Positions 21,745-34,754 of a DNA stretch of 64,000 nucleotides are shown piece after piece. The position numbers and the translations under genes are program-made. The stretch's first letter is position 1; every line of letters begins with the position of its first letter. This DNA comes from Limnomonas spitsbergensis. Lineage: Eukaryota; Chlorophyta; Chlorophyceae; Chlamydomonadales. The notes below the pieces were generated by a model. That model saw only the letters and a program-made list of their open reading frames with translations, made no database searches and had not been told where the DNA came from. The stretch lies in contig JAYJMM010000095.1 in NCBI GenBank assembly GCA_037349105.1, positions 2,232,001 to 2,296,000 on the forward strand. Reading direction: 5' to 3'.

Positions 21745-24700
21745 ATGGATCTTGTGCTCACAAATAACACCCAAACTCGGATCAAGCTCGTAAAGAAGCA
21801 ACCCTTGTCCTCCCAAGTACGGGTACTGGTCCACTGGTGTCCCCTGGTGGACTCCATGGCTGGTTGCAGCCCCCAACATGAGCACACAAGCCACTGCGCT
21901 GACATCGCTGACACATCTGCCACTACCGCCGCAGCCGTGGCTGTTTCTGCCTTATCTGGCAAGTGTGCCCATGCAGCATTTGAGAAGACGGGCCCATGCT
22001 GCATGATCCTCATGAAAGGCCACCCAGGCAGCGGTAAATCCACACTTGCTAGGTGAGGCTACCATGCTTCATGGCTTCATGTGTTTTTAATCTGGGCATA
22101 TGTACGCATACTAGGTGAGGCCACCACACTTCAAACATTTTATTTGTTCTCTGGCCGTGCAGACACTTTCTGGTTGAGACTGCCGTTTCAGATTTCAGAT
22201 GCTAACAGCCCATAGGGCGTCAGCGGGGACTTCAGCACGCAAATAAATTCGTTGGATTAAAATATTATGTAGAGTCAGACATGCTCCTCGGCATGTCCAG
22301 GAATCAGGTCCCCTAGCCCTGAAAAATCTGCCTTGTCATGTTGCCGTGTTCACACTTTGGTCTGTCAGCCCTATTTTGATGGATGAGCAAATTGTGGGCA
22401 CTGAACCCATGCGCTCTTAGCCCATGCCCCATGGAATGCCAGATGGACTGCAGACAATCAGACTGCAGAAAAGTTTGGATTCTGACCCCTGTCACAGGAT
22501 GTTCCAAAGCCTGGTTCAATGGGAAAGAGCGGTTATGATGTGATGTCTGGAGAGCCCGTCTCACAACACACACACACACAACTTAGGGTACGGTCCACTT
22601 CGTGACACACCTCTATTCCACTCTATGAAGTGAGCACCCCACACCCTCCCGACCACCATTACACACACTGTCCTAGTACGGATGCCATGCCTAGCAGGAC
22701 CGCCACCCAGTGGTGACCCGGACAGTGTATGCCTTACCAGGTGATTTAAGGACCTCACCCACCTGTTTGGCAGCATGGCAGGCAGAAGATCTTGCCTCAT
22801 CCCTGAACACCCAGACATGCCTTTAAACCCTCCCCTCCCCTCTCTGACCCTGTCAGATGTCTAGCCAAGACCATGCACTGCCCTCTTGTGGATAAGGACG
22901 ACGCGCGAGACGCCATGCACGCCATGTGGACACCGTCCGCGCAGCATGACCGTCCACTGCCACCGGCTGCATCCCCAGGACTGGACACAGCCCCTGGGCA
23001 GATGAACCAGCTGGCGTATGATATCATGTGAGAAAAATAAGGGTTACACACCGCTAGCTGGATGTAAATGAGGTTTGTACAGGTTAATAGATATAGGGTT
23101 TAAATCGGTCATATAACCCTATTAGTCTTTAAACCTATAGCTTGGCTATTTAACTGGTATAGGTTAAGGATCGAGACGTATGGTGTATCGGCATACGGCC
23201 GTAAGCTATCTTCTGAGAAATACCGTTTGTCATCACTTTGCTTTCCGCTCCAGGGTGAAGGTGTGTGCTGGTACTGCTGCTAGGGATGGAGGGCATCTGA
23301 GGAGATAGTGCTGCTGGGCATAGTGGTATGTGCAACTAAATCTCCTCTTAGTTTGCTATCGTTGGCTACTAGACCCTTAACCCGGCCTCTAGGTTTGCAA
23401 TCTCTACCCACACCCCAAAGGGCTTGTAGGTTTGCCGTCACTGTTTAAACCCCAAACCCTGCTTGTAGGTTTGCCGTCACTGTTGAAACCCCAAACCCTG
23501 CCTGTACTTTCGCCGTCACTGTTGAAACCCCAAACCCTGCTTGTAGGTGTCCGATTGGTATCTAAAACCCAAACCCTGCCTGTAGGTTTGCCGTCACTGT
23601 TGAAACCTCAAATCCTGCTTGTAGGTGTCCGACTGGTATCTAAAACCCCAACCCTGCCTGTAGGTTTGCCGTCGCTTTTACACAGCTGCGTATGGGGCTG
23701 CATGTGGTTGTCGACTGCCCGCTGGCCTACGCTCACCTGTATAGACGGGCAACGGGCGTGGCCGAGAAGGTGGTTACAAAAACAAAAGTGTTATCTAACG
23801 GCTGTGTCTGTGGTGATCTCTAGTAGCTTGGTGCACTAGCACTAACTATATTTGAATAACTCTGGGTTCTTGCCATGATGGGCAACCCAAAATGTGACCC
23901 CTTACGACCTTTACCCCAAAGCCTAAACGAAAAACTGGAAGCAGATGGTAGTAATCCTAGAAAGCAGCACTTCACAAAGTGTGTTGTAGTGTTTTCTGGG
24001 CCCCACGACGAGGTCTTGGTCCCAAGCTACGCCGTTCCCTTGAATCTAGCCCTCCCTCTTTGCCCCCAGAGAAAGCAAGCTTTGGAATTCAAGCCCCTTA
24101 TCATGCGTCCAACATTCAGCATTTTGTTTGCCATCAACCTTCGACCCTACCTTGCCATGTATGTCACATTTATATACAAAACATATTCTCTCTGCACGTA
24201 TGCTCTGTCTTAAGTGTGGGGCCAGAGTGGCTGTGGTGGAGTGCCTATGTGGCAATGATGCTGTCTGGAGGGAGCGGCTGGAGGGCCGGGCGGCGGCTGA
24301 TGCCGGCAGCCCTAGCATTCACAAGCCCAGCAGCTGGGCTCAACTGCAAGACATGCTTGAGAGGTGAGAGGGTGTGGGCGAGGCTGCTTCCATGCAAGAA
24401 GTCTGTCCCATGCAAGACTGCTCCCATGCAAGATGCCTCTCCCATGCATGGCTGTCCCCAGGCAAAGAGCCTCTCCCATGTAAGATGCCTCTCCTGTGCA
24501 ATGATGACCTCATGCAAGACTGTCCCCATGCAAGAAGCCTCTTTCATGCAAGGCTATCCCAATATTCCATGCAAAAAAGCTTCCCATGTAAGGTCACTTC
24601 CATGCTAAAAGCCTCTTCCATGCAAGGCTACTCCCATGCACGAAGCCTCATCCATGCATGGTTACTCCCTTGCAAGAGGCCTCTTCCACCCAGGGCTGAT

Positions 24701-25267
24701 CCCATGCACAAAGCCTCTTCCATGCAAGGCTACTCCCATGCACAAAGCCTCCTCCATGCAAGGCTACTCCCATGCACATAGCCTCTTCCATGCAAGGTTG
24801 CTCCCATGCATACAACCTCTTCCATGCTAGGCTACTGCCATGCACGAAGCCTCTACCAGGCAAGGCTAGTGCCATGCACAAAGCTTTTTTTATGCAAGGC
24901 TGCTCCCATGCACACAGCCTCTTCCATGCAAGGCCACTCCCATGCACGAAGCCTCTACTATGCAAGGTTAATCCCCCATATACAAAGCCTCTTCCATGCA
25001 AGGCTTCTCCCATGCAAGGCTACTCCAAGCATGCATCGGTTGTCACGGTCGGAATGCATTTGCGACACACTAACCCTCCACCAACCAATCCCTTGTCCTT
25101 CTAAATTATCAAGGTACGAAGGCTGCTGGACATGGAGCACAGATGGCTCCGTCCCCGTGGCCTGCCTCGTCAGTGTGGACACGTCCATGTCTGGGGTGTC
25201 GCCCATGGACACTTCACACGAGGTGCTGCAGCAGCTAGAGCAACAGCTGGGACTTCTTCTGATGTAG
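21745..25267 (+). CDS. P-loop kinase of the AAA_33 / zeta-like type
   Basis: Exons are 21745-22052, 22857-23027, a putative 7-nt microexon 23254-23260, 23686-23769, 24215-24363 and 25114-25267, giving about 290 aa with all phases closed. Residues 92-100 form a Walker A loop (GHPGSGKST), followed by LARCLAKTM and PLVDKDDAR (Asp115-Asp118), typical of small-molecule P-loop kinases that move a phosphate from ATP to an unknown acceptor. A second core strand reads GLHVVVDCPL, and the C-terminal part has VAVVEC and WRERLEGR, then HKPSSW, a pattern I associate with this family in plants. No transit peptide is obvious; cytosolic location is a guess. The start is the first ATG of an exon whose first 80 residues are poorly conserved-looking, so translation may begin later, near 21855. 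The substrate is unknown. Confidence 0.8.
23405..23685. repeat. Intronic minisatellite ending at a kinase acceptor site
   Basis: About seven degenerate units of roughly 40 bp (ttgtaggtttgccgtcac then tgttgaaaccccaaaccctg) fill the intron, and the last unit itself provides the tract in front of the acceptor at 23685. The splice site is therefore part of the array. Confidence 0.85.
24372..25030. repeat. Minisatellite in the last kinase intron
   Basis: About 20 units of roughly 28-35 bp with the core ctcccatgcacaaagcctct and tccatgcaaggcta begin within a few bases of the donor at 24364. Long frames on both strands here come from the repeat. Confidence 0.9.
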
Positions 25268-26027
25268 GGCTAGCTTAAGAGCCCAGCTCCTAAGCCTTTC
25301 CAGTCTATTGGGATCAGGGGTCAATACATTTCTTCAATAATATCTCTGGACCTCTTGTCCCTCATGATCATACCGATACTGGCAACGTCATCGACCGATA
25401 CAGGCAAGGATGTACAACATCTTATTGAAGGCATATTTACATGAATCATGACCGTACCTCGAGCAGTCCATAAATATCAGCCGCGTTGCCATTATGAAAC
25501 ATATGTACCGGTATCATGCATTCGCCAGCTGTCAAAGCAGTATTTCCATCAGCCCCCAGCGCAGACTGTCACTGTCGTCCCTTACAGGCATTATGCCCGA
25601 ACTGACCCCTAGTACCCTACACTGTCATTCTTTTATAAAATAGCCCGTCGTCGCCAAACACCTCCTTCGATGTGGTAGTCAGCTTCTGCCTATCATGGGA
25701 CGCCCTGCACGGGTATTTGCACCACAAAACTCAGGAGTCAGGCTTGTAGCTTTCACTACCAGGTTCAGCGCAGCAAGGTTCAGGGTGGATGAAGCTGGGT
25801 TGCAAGAACATGGTAAGGGCCCAGCGTGCAACATAATGCATGGGGGGTCAGCGTTCAGGTGTACCGTGCAACAAATGCTCAGGGTTCAGGTGTACTGTGC
25901 AACATAATGCAAGGGGGGTAAGCGTTCAGGTGTACTGCTCAAAGTTCAGGTTTCAATACTAAAACAGCATTTTGTTTGAATGTTCAGTGTGGATGTTGCT
26001 GGTTAATAAAACTATTTTCAGGGCCTC
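25268..26027. other. Tail-to-tail intergenic region with short tandem repeats
   Basis: This lies between the stops of the kinase (+) and MFS2 (-). Degenerate units with gttcaggtgtac and gtgcaacataatgca recur at about 25,850-25,950. No exon is supported. A TTACA word near 25,582 could be the reverse-strand poly(A) signal of MFS2, but this is weak. Confidence 0.45.
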
Positions 26028-29000
26028 AGCTGAAATGGCTCTTAACCAGGGGGCTCCAAACTCCCCCGCAAACACAAATAATTGGGCCCAAATTGCCTGC
26101 ATCTGCAAAACGTCGAAGGCGCACCCTCAAACCTGACCTCTTAACCCACCTGCGTTTTCCGACAATGATGATGTAGGCGGTCAGTGCGGTCACCAAGCTA
26201 CACGCGGCCATGATGGTAAAGAAGGGACCGATGCCAATGGCCTGCAAACATCAGCAATGATGATAATGGCTTTTATATCACGATTCAAATCAGGTTTACA
26301 GTCTTGTCGTTTGAGACCAGGGCTGAAGATTCAGTGACCAAAATCGAAAGAAGGCGAGGCAAACCAACTGGGAACCAGAGAGGGGAAAAGCAGTAAATAA
26401 ACAAAGGTGACCAAATACAACCAAGGTGCAAATAGTCGAGCTCCCAGTGTACCCTGTGACACGGAAAACAAAAGCCACTGTGCCTGCCATTTTCAGGATC
26501 CTGAATACGAAAACAATGGTGACATTCCGAAAGCCAAACAAAGGCCATTTCACAAGAACAGAAGCCACGATAAAGAGGGCTATGATGCTGCGTCCAGTGT
26601 AACTACGTCCTGTAACTCCTACACTGTGGGGGGCAATCCAGTGTAACTAAGACCTGTTACTCCCTCACTGGGGGGTTCATCCAGTGGAACGAAGTCCTGT
26701 CCTCGAACTCTTGACACAAGCGGTCAGGCGCATGCCCACCTGTACCACCACGGAGGACACCACGATCATGATGCCTGCTGCAACACATATGGTGGTCTCT
26801 GCTGCTGCGATGGCTGCACCCGACTCAGACTGCTTCAGGTTGGAAAGGTAACTGCACACACAGGTAACTGCACACAGTTGGTAACTGCACACAAGTAAGG
26901 TCAGAGACTCAGGGATAATTGTAAGATACAATATAGGAACGTGTGAAGTTACACAAAATCCGAGAGGGGTGGAGGGTTGGTACTGGGTTGGTACTTGGTA
27001 CATAGCAGTAGCATAGCCGGAGAATCCAGAATACTGACAAACTTCTTACAAATAATCCAGGATACTTAAAAGATATTGATCAAGAATTTCAAATGTATGA
27101 ACAAGAGGGCCGTGACAGGATCAAGCTAAGAGGAATAGGCCATGGCGCTCATACCCTGATGCCCACCCATCAAACCCTACATCCCTAACATGGTCATACC
27201 CCACCCCCCTACACCTTCAGCCCTACCTGTATAGGCCTGGCAGGTAAAACGCGCAACCTGCACCGATGAAAAATTGCGCCACCAGTGCAACTGAGAGGTT
27301 GAGCTTTGCCTGCAGGACCAAGGCGAGTCCAGAGCCCAGAGGTTGTGCTTTGAAATATATTTTCATGTGTTGAGTCATAAATTTAAACCAGATGGAATCA
27401 TGGCATTCAAGTTTCATATTTCCGTAACCTGGACGTCTCTCATCGTTACGAGAAGTTACGAGAAACCCCGAACTTATACAATGGCAAAACCCGCTTGTGC
27501 TAGGGCCCTCCAGCTGTTGATCAAGGGTCAGCGTCCCCTGAGCCTTTTTCAGCAGGGTCAGGCAGTGCGACAGGACAGAGGCAGTGGCCATAATGCCCAG
27601 CATGCCCTGGCTGGCTATTTTGGTGTGCAGTGCTCATACCTGCAAGCTCCAGCCATACAGCAGCAGGGCCGCTGGAGAGATGACCAAGGCTGCCACCGTA
27701 CTGTAGATCAGGCGGGACTCGGGTTCATCAGGGTGCTGCAAATGAGAAAGTTTTAAGGGCTTCAATTACATGCAACAGAAGCTGAACCACAGATTATGCA
27801 GTGGGGCATATCAGGGTGCTGTGTGTGAGAAAGGTTAATGGTGGCAAAAGCTGTGCCGTACCCCTAAAATGGCAAAAAAGGGTTTGTCTCAGGGTGCTGC
27901 GAAAGTAAATAGTGTAGGGATCAGGTTGATTGCAGCAACAGCTCTCAACCATGACGAGGGCTCATCAGGGTGCTACTAAGTGAAAAACCGTGTCGCGTTT
28001 TGGTAGCCAAAAGTAACAAATGAAAAGTGGGGAGGAGTTCGGGTGGCAAAAACAAATGAGCCGGCAAACCTCAGCGATAAAAGCGAGCGGACGCAGCCTT
28101 GGCCCATGCTGCCCTGGTTCCTTAACCCTAGTGCCCCTGCATGACATAGCTTCCCCCTTTCTTTCTCTCTTTCCCCTCAGTTTCAGAGAGGTAGAGGCAG
28201 GGAGAGGGGCGTCATGGTGATGTTCGGTCATTAATTAGGTCATCAGGATCACATCCATCCCACACATTCATCAACGACCCACTCAGACAGGGGACTGGGA
28301 GCCAGGATCTCTATGCAGCCATGGACTTTTTCCTTGAATAATTAACCAGCCCTCATGGGATGTCCCTTAGTCTGGCTTAGCAGTATGACATGAACCTGCG
28401 ATGAGATGTACAGTAATTTTACACAGCAGCACACACTGTACCTGCAGTGCTGCGTAGTCTGAGAGCCGGCCGGCAATGGGGCACGCGATGAGCGCCCCGA
28501 TGCCCTGCAGACAACAGCAACAACAGGGCACGTCCTCGCAATTCGGAATTTGAAATTACCGGTACATTTCTGTTCTGTGCGAATGACAGTGACAATCGGT
28601 CAACTTCATCTCTGTGGCTGGTGCGGCGCGTTTCACTTCTCACAGCACTGGTGCCTGCAGCAGGTACGTCAAACCCTCGTGCCCCTCACCGTCAAAGCAT
28701 GCTGAACTGCTGCCTTCACCCTCATGCCCCTACAGGGTCCAACTTCAAATATTTATTTATCTTCCTGCAGCAGGTACGTCCCCCAGCATGGCATTTGTAA
28801 CGCACAGCCCAGGGTGCACTAAATATTCATGCATGTGTCCCTGCAGCAGGTACGTCATCCCCTGTGTGCCTTGTTCAATCCACGCCCAGGTGCACCCTAT
28901 TGATGTCCCGGTCTGTCCAAGGTACCTGTGGCAGGTAGGTCACCCCTAGCAGGCTGGGTGACAGGGAGTAGGGTGCCTCCGCCAGCGCGCCGGGCATCTC

Positions 29001-32000
29001 CGTCAGGCTGGCAAACATTGCGCCAAAGGAGAAGAAAGCGACGGCGGCATGCGGTGCGATTGCAGGTTCCAACAAGAACCTGGCAGGGAGGTGGGACCGG
29101 GGTTCAGGCTTCAGGTTCAGGTAAGGAAGGGTTCAAGTTTCGAGGACCAACATGAGGGTCATAAGTCTATGCACCTACTTGGTGCATATGAGTTCATGGG
29201 CCATCTTGAGGGTGCAGGGTTGATAGGCCTTATTCAGGGTTCAGTGTTTGTAGTCACACATGACAACATGAGGGTTCAGGGTTTATGGACCCACTTCAGC
29301 TTTTAAGTTGATGGGCCATACTGAGGGTTGGGGGGTTTCTACAAATATATGGTTGAGGGTTTATGGACCTACTTGAGTGGCACCCAGGGTGCCAGGAAGA
29401 CTGGCGGGTTGGCCATGATGTCCTCTGCCTCCTTGATATCTGCTGCTGCCGAGTCACCCAGCTGCAGCAGCTTCGTATACTGTAGGGTCTCCGGAAGCTT
29501 GAAAATCACCAGGGGTGCAATGACCACGCCTGCCATTCAGTGGGAAAGGGGAATTGAGGAGGAGGTGGAGTCCAAGATGCTAGGTGAGGGTTGAGGCCAT
29601 GTTTTGCAATTAGCGACTAGAAGGAGGGTTGGAGGAAATAATTGTTTTGTCAACATGTCTAAGCTTGTCTCAACGGAAGATAGAAGGAGGGTGGGATGTT
29701 GTACACAGCAGTGAGTTGCATCGTCACGTTAGAGAAACACTCAACGAAACGGTCAAAATGTTTGGATTTGCACCTTCTTATTATGGTGTTTATGTGCAAC
29801 TTATCGCTTTTGGATGTGTAACAAGAATGACAAGCAGATAACCTGAATTTATACTATATCTTCAAAATTTCGAAGTTGGAGCGTGAAGGGACCAGCTGGA
29901 ATAGCTTAAGGATATTGCATATTGGAAAGATAAGGACGGGTATGGCAAATTTAAATTTACACTGGGTGAAGGGAGAAAACAAGAGGCCTCATGAATTCAG
30001 AGTAAAATGATGGGGATGAGGGGGAGAAGCACACCTGACAGTAAGCAGAGTAAGGGAGATGAGGATCTTCAGGCGCAGCAGCACCATAATTAGCACAGGG
30101 CGGCAAACAATGGTCCAGGGGGACCCAGCAAACCCACCAGCAAAGACGGTGAGGAAGATGAAGGTGCTGCGCCATCCGAATGCCTCTGCCAGCCCTCCGC
30201 CAACCAAAGGCCCGACAACGGGTCCCACCTATCAGGAAAGCGAGGATGAACAAATCGGGACCTGATCACATCGGGACCTATTCACCCCCGGACCTGTGCA
30301 CACCAGGACCTGTTCACATGACAACCTATGAAGCGCATGACGTGAAGGTCAACCCGCTGGTGCATGGCAGCATCTTGACAGGGTTCCCAATTCAACACAT
30401 GAAAGAGCATGAATCATGCTTATGGAGCGGGGCAAGGAATGGGCATGGCGGGTGCTGAAGGGGCAAGGCAAGGGCTCCACCTTTATCCACCAGGTGTGGA
30501 GTGCAGGGCCCTTAACCCTACAACCTCTACCCTGAAGCAATAGCCCTGGGCTTGAAGCCCAAGTCTTAGAATGATGCCTTACTCCTAAGCATAAGGCCTC
30601 AGGCCTGGGTCCCTCAACCATACGCAACAGATCCTACATTTTGCGTTCACTTCAATGGACCCGAGTCCCCAGGATGAAGTCCCAGGACCTTAGCATGAAC
30701 CCTGACCAAGAAGCCTAGATGATCATGCCCTTGTCTCCTATATTCCCCAGCAGCATGGTCATAAACAGCCTGCTGCGCCCAATGTGAATAAAGGAGTCCA
30801 AGAGTCTAAGCCTGTTACTCAGGGCCTGGCAGCCTGAACCCAGCAGTACTGACCAGCAGCGTGATCATGAACAGCCCGCTGGCAAAGCCGCGCTGTTCGG
30901 GCGGAAAGATGTCGGCAACGACACCGCCGCCCACAGCCACGAATGAAGCAACTGCCAGTCAACAGCAGAGGGGAGGTCAGTTATTATTAATCAAAAGTCA
31001 ATACCGGTATACGTTTTTCTGGGCCTCATCTAAACGTTTAGCCCATAAGCCTCACATGCCCGCATGCCACAGTCTCATCTAACGTGTCCTACTAGCATGT
31101 CCTGCCCGCATGCCTAAATGCCTAATTTCAACTGTACAGCCGATGCGCCTCCTGTGCCCCAGCCTCATCTCAACTGCACAGCCTAACCTGCCCCGGGTAC
31201 CTGATGCGCCCTGGAGTGTCCTGAAGATGATGAGGAGGGTGATGGAGGGCGCGAAGATGCAGCCCAAGCTAGTCGCAAGGAAGGCTGCCATGGAGAGCTG
31301 GTAGTTGATCCTGAGGAGTTCAAATCGGACAAAAAGAAGCAGTACATTAGGTGCGAGAGTGGAGCCTGGGCTGTACAAATCTCTGACAGGACTTTATAAT
31401 CACGAGGGCACCTGTGCAGTTGACAGACTTATTTCTTGCACCTGCAACACTACGTCAGAGGAGTGATGACACACAAGAATCGATGGAAGGATGAACCCTA
31501 TCATACTTTACCTGCGGCCGAAACGGTCGCTGGAAGGTCCCCAAAAGAGTGACATCAGCCCGACCATGAACATGTAGAGTGAGACAGTCAGGGCCACCTA
31601 TGAGTCATAGGGGGTGTGGATGATTTGATTTTAATTCATGAAACCTTTCATTGTTTTGAATACGATGTTTTCAACAACCAGATGAACAGGTCGTACAAGG
31701 ATACTCAGGCCGGCCAGTCTGAGCAAGTGGATTTAAATTGTATCCCTTAACCTCAGATGAAATTTGAATTTCGACCCCTGAGCCGCAGATGACACAGAAG
31801 CACAGGCCAAACCTGAAAGAGAGAACCGATTCATGCACATGCCTTCAGGTAGAACCTGGTGGATCCAACACCCTCACCCCACCCCACACCTCAGCCTACT
31901 GGATGAGGGTTTAGGTGGCGGGTTCTAGACCGCACCTCAGTGCCGGTGGCGTGGAGGTCTTCTTCAATCTCCTGTGTAGGGTCGATTCAACAAGACAAGT

Positions 32001-33670
32001 AGTTGAGACATGACTCATGATGCACAAGCTTAGCTTCAGTCCATATATTCACAATTGAACAAACACTGTATATACTTTGATTCAGGCCTGCGACCACGGA
32101 CCACTATTGAGGAAGACATCAGGTTTCAGCCTTTCCCGTCTGAGGGCGGAAGATCCACAATATACAACAGAAAATATAAAGATTGGTCCGGGCATGCGAT
32201 CATGCACCATGAGGGAGGAGGAGGAGATCAGGTTCAGGTCTGAAGTCCCAGACTAAATTTGAAAACCGATTTTGTGCCGATGGAGCACAAATGGATTTGT
32301 CACATGCTTACAAAACCTCAACTCCCTCTTGAAGGACTCACAGGACTTTGAGCAGGTATTTGATTTAAGCACCGTCACACTGACAGGTTTATTTTAATCA
32401 AGCACAGTTTGGACCTCTTATATCCAGCGGAATTCCCTCTCCCAGTACTTGAATATCGGCTGTTCAAGGACTCACCGGGAGGGCTGGCAGGTAGATGGTG
32501 TCGCAGAAGGGGACCATCAGGGTGGCCGTCGAAACCACGCCCAGAATGATGTAGCGCTGCCGCTCAGTCCAAAGACCATAGATGCTTCTTGGAGTGCTGT
32601 ATACGGCGAGGGTGTGGGGGGGGGGGGACTTGGATCTGGGGGACAAGGTCAAGAGCCAACACCACTCTCTGCCGGTCCAAAGCCAGTAAATACTGCTAAG
32701 AGTGCTGAAAATGGCATAAGGGCAAAATAACGGCATGTGGGCATCAGGGGCATGGACACCCGGAACGTTTTACGTACAAATGGCTTAGACAGGGGGGGGG
32801 GGGAGGCATGTAAGCAAAACAAAACAAGAAGGGGTCAGGGAGCTGAAACCTGACAGCGGGGGAAAACAATTGCTGTCACCGCAATTGTTCAATGCAGCTT
32901 ACAAAATCCTGCCCAGATATTCTAGACATGCTTCAATCCGAAGAATGTAACAAAAGGCTATTGTGATCAGTCCAGGGTGGGGAGGGGGGAGGGAGGTGGG
33001 GGGGGAGGAAGGGAAGAGCAGGGTGTGGGAGCGGGGAGCTAAGGAGGAGCAGGCAAGGGAGTGGGGAGTGGGGAGCGGGAGTGGGCTAAGGGCTTCAGCT
33101 TCAAGCTGCGGATAGCAAGGGAAGATTAAGGGAGTGGGGAGCAAGTCCATCGAGGAAAGGGAAGGTTGGGCGGTATGTCTAATGGGCTTTGGGCTAAGAG
33201 GAGTGAGGTCGTGTGTATCACCTGCAGTGGATTACAGCTTGTAGTACCGGCTCAGAGAGCGGGCGCGCCTGTGAAATTTGAGATGCATCTGACAGCGTAG
33301 AGGACTTGAGATGCACTTCCTGATCCTCCCCTGCTGCTGCTGGAAGGGCTGCTGCGCCTGATTGCGCTACAATTTGTATTTGTGCTGCGGCTGCTGCTTG
33401 ATCTAGGGTCCTGCCGTAGCCGATAAGATGACCGCTGCTGGCCTCCCGCTCCTCCAACTCCTTCAGCTCCTCCAACTGCCCCCACATCGGAACCCCCTGC
33501 TCCTCCCATTTAGTCTGCCCAGTGGACTCAGCCAGGTCAGCATTCATGACGACACCGCTCTTGCCGTTTCTGTCGGCATGAACAGGCCCCTTTAGTGCTG
33601 GGGTGGGGGTGATTGGGGTGGGAGTGCTGCTGCCACCATCGCATTTGCTGTCTGCAGCAACCGCTTCCAT
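26028..33670 (-). CDS. MFS2: DHA1-type drug:H+ antiporter family protein
   Basis: A membrane exporter-like MFS protein. Exons, in order of transcription: 33670-33222, 32596-32476, 31971-31936, 31597-31512, 31310-31201, 30951-30854, 30228-30138, 29529-29373, 29079-28926, 28504-28442, 27735-27640, 27309-27227, 26851-26740, 26241-26028 (the last read through to its stop; a further splice at 26150 is possible). All phases agree; about 622 aa. The N-terminal tail of about 150 residues is hydrophilic and acidic (EELKELEERE) with no TM. The core shows TM1 with DTIYLPALP, motif A as GPSSDRFGRR, LIIFRTLQGASG, the antiporter-like motif C GPVVGPLVGGGLAEAFGWR, FKLPETL and GRLSDY. Motif C in TM5 is the mark of MFS proton antiporters. 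The substrate is unknown. The gene stands head-to-head with PYD3. Confidence 0.85.
27735..27980 (-). repeat. Repeated copies of the MFS2 exon 11 acceptor
   Basis: The acceptor and first bases of exon 11 (plus-strand word catcagggtgctgc at about 27727-27740) recur three times upstream in the intron, near 27809, 27889 and 27963, at spacings of about 75-80 bases. Confidence 0.7.
28640..28935 (-). repeat. Repeated copies of the MFS2 exon 9 donor
   Basis: Exon 9 ends (minus strand) as TACCTGCCACAG before GTACC. Near 28,655, 28,769 and 28,840 the same strand reads TACCTGCTGCAGG, each preceded by a gacg- or gatgacg-like lead. These are degenerate copies of the exon edge with its donor. Confidence 0.65.
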
Positions 33671-34754
33671 GCCCAAGAGGGAAGATTAGAGCGGTAGCTG
33701 CTGGGAAGCTCCCCTTGTCCACACCTCAGGATAAGTACCGTTTTGTCTTGTTTTCTGCTCCTGCTGCTTCTGCTGTTGCTCCTATTTCCTCACGTGGGTT
33801 TTGCAGAGCCCTTGAGGTGGCATACACAAAATTGAAAGATGGAAATAAGTGAAGGAGATTACCAGGATGCCTTGGAGCCCTGTGTGCTCTCGTACACAAA
33901 TAAGCAGCTCCTACACTACTTAGTCCCTACACAGACCGGTGCTGGTACCTCATGCACTCATTATAGCTTCTATACTCAGCCAGTTCGTATTTAACCAATT
34001 CAGCAGCGACGCGCCTGGCGTCCTGCGCACATTTCCTCCTCTTTCCGTTGCAGTTCTGATGTGTGCACTGTTACCCCTCATGCCCGGGCGGGCCCAGGGC
34101 TCTTATATGATAACTCTCAATGTTCACCGTTTTACAGTGCTGCGTGCTGGTGACACCGCTTCATGCTAGTGACTGCGCCCGGCCCAAACTGCCCATGCTG
34201 CTGCTTCATGCCTTCAGAAGGGTTCTGAGTGTGAGATAGGCAAGCTCTTGGGTCTATGTCCACTTACTTGTGTGGCACACAGCGTCTCAATGCTTGATGA
34301 AGAGTAGGCGAATGCTAGCCTGCGAGGACGCGCTGGAGTGGTTATTGTGATCGCGTCTCTTGGGGTATTCAAGTTGCAGGTAAAGGGGTAGACCGACCGG
34401 GCCGTCTCTCCTTGTTTAAAACACCCTGAAAGCATACCTGCTGAAGAAGTGGAAGCTGTTGATAGTGACAAGCAGTCGCGGCCAGGGACGATGTCACAGG
34501 GTCGGTGCGTAATAACCAAAACCCTGTCTGGGATGTGGCGTCGAGGCTGTAGCCTGTTCATCGTAAGTGTGATGTCACACGTATTGCCTAAGGTTCACGA
34601 AGTCGTGTGAAATAGGGCTTTTTCGTTTATACACACGGGCGCGACAACAGTGTCTGCATTTTTTGATCGGAGATTCCCGATAATTAAGTGTTCCAAGTGC
34701 CGGAGAGGTGCCCAGGCTACTGCACAGAAGTGTCACCGAGCGCATCGCGTCATC
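33671..34754. other. Head-to-head intergenic region (MFS2 / PYD3)
   Basis: About 1.1 kb between two divergent start codons. I see no supported exon or defined promoter element. An upstream noncoding exon for either gene would not be visible to me. Confidence 0.45.

Noticed and set aside
23400..23680. aaaccctgc-like units as interstitial telomere repeat
   Set aside because: The unit is about 40 bp and does not match tandem TTTAGGG or TTTTAGGG; only the short aaaccc word is shared.
24372..25030. Frames of about 120-135 codons on both strands in the kinase intron
   Set aside because: They are products of the tandem repeat and lie between two well-supported exons of the kinase.
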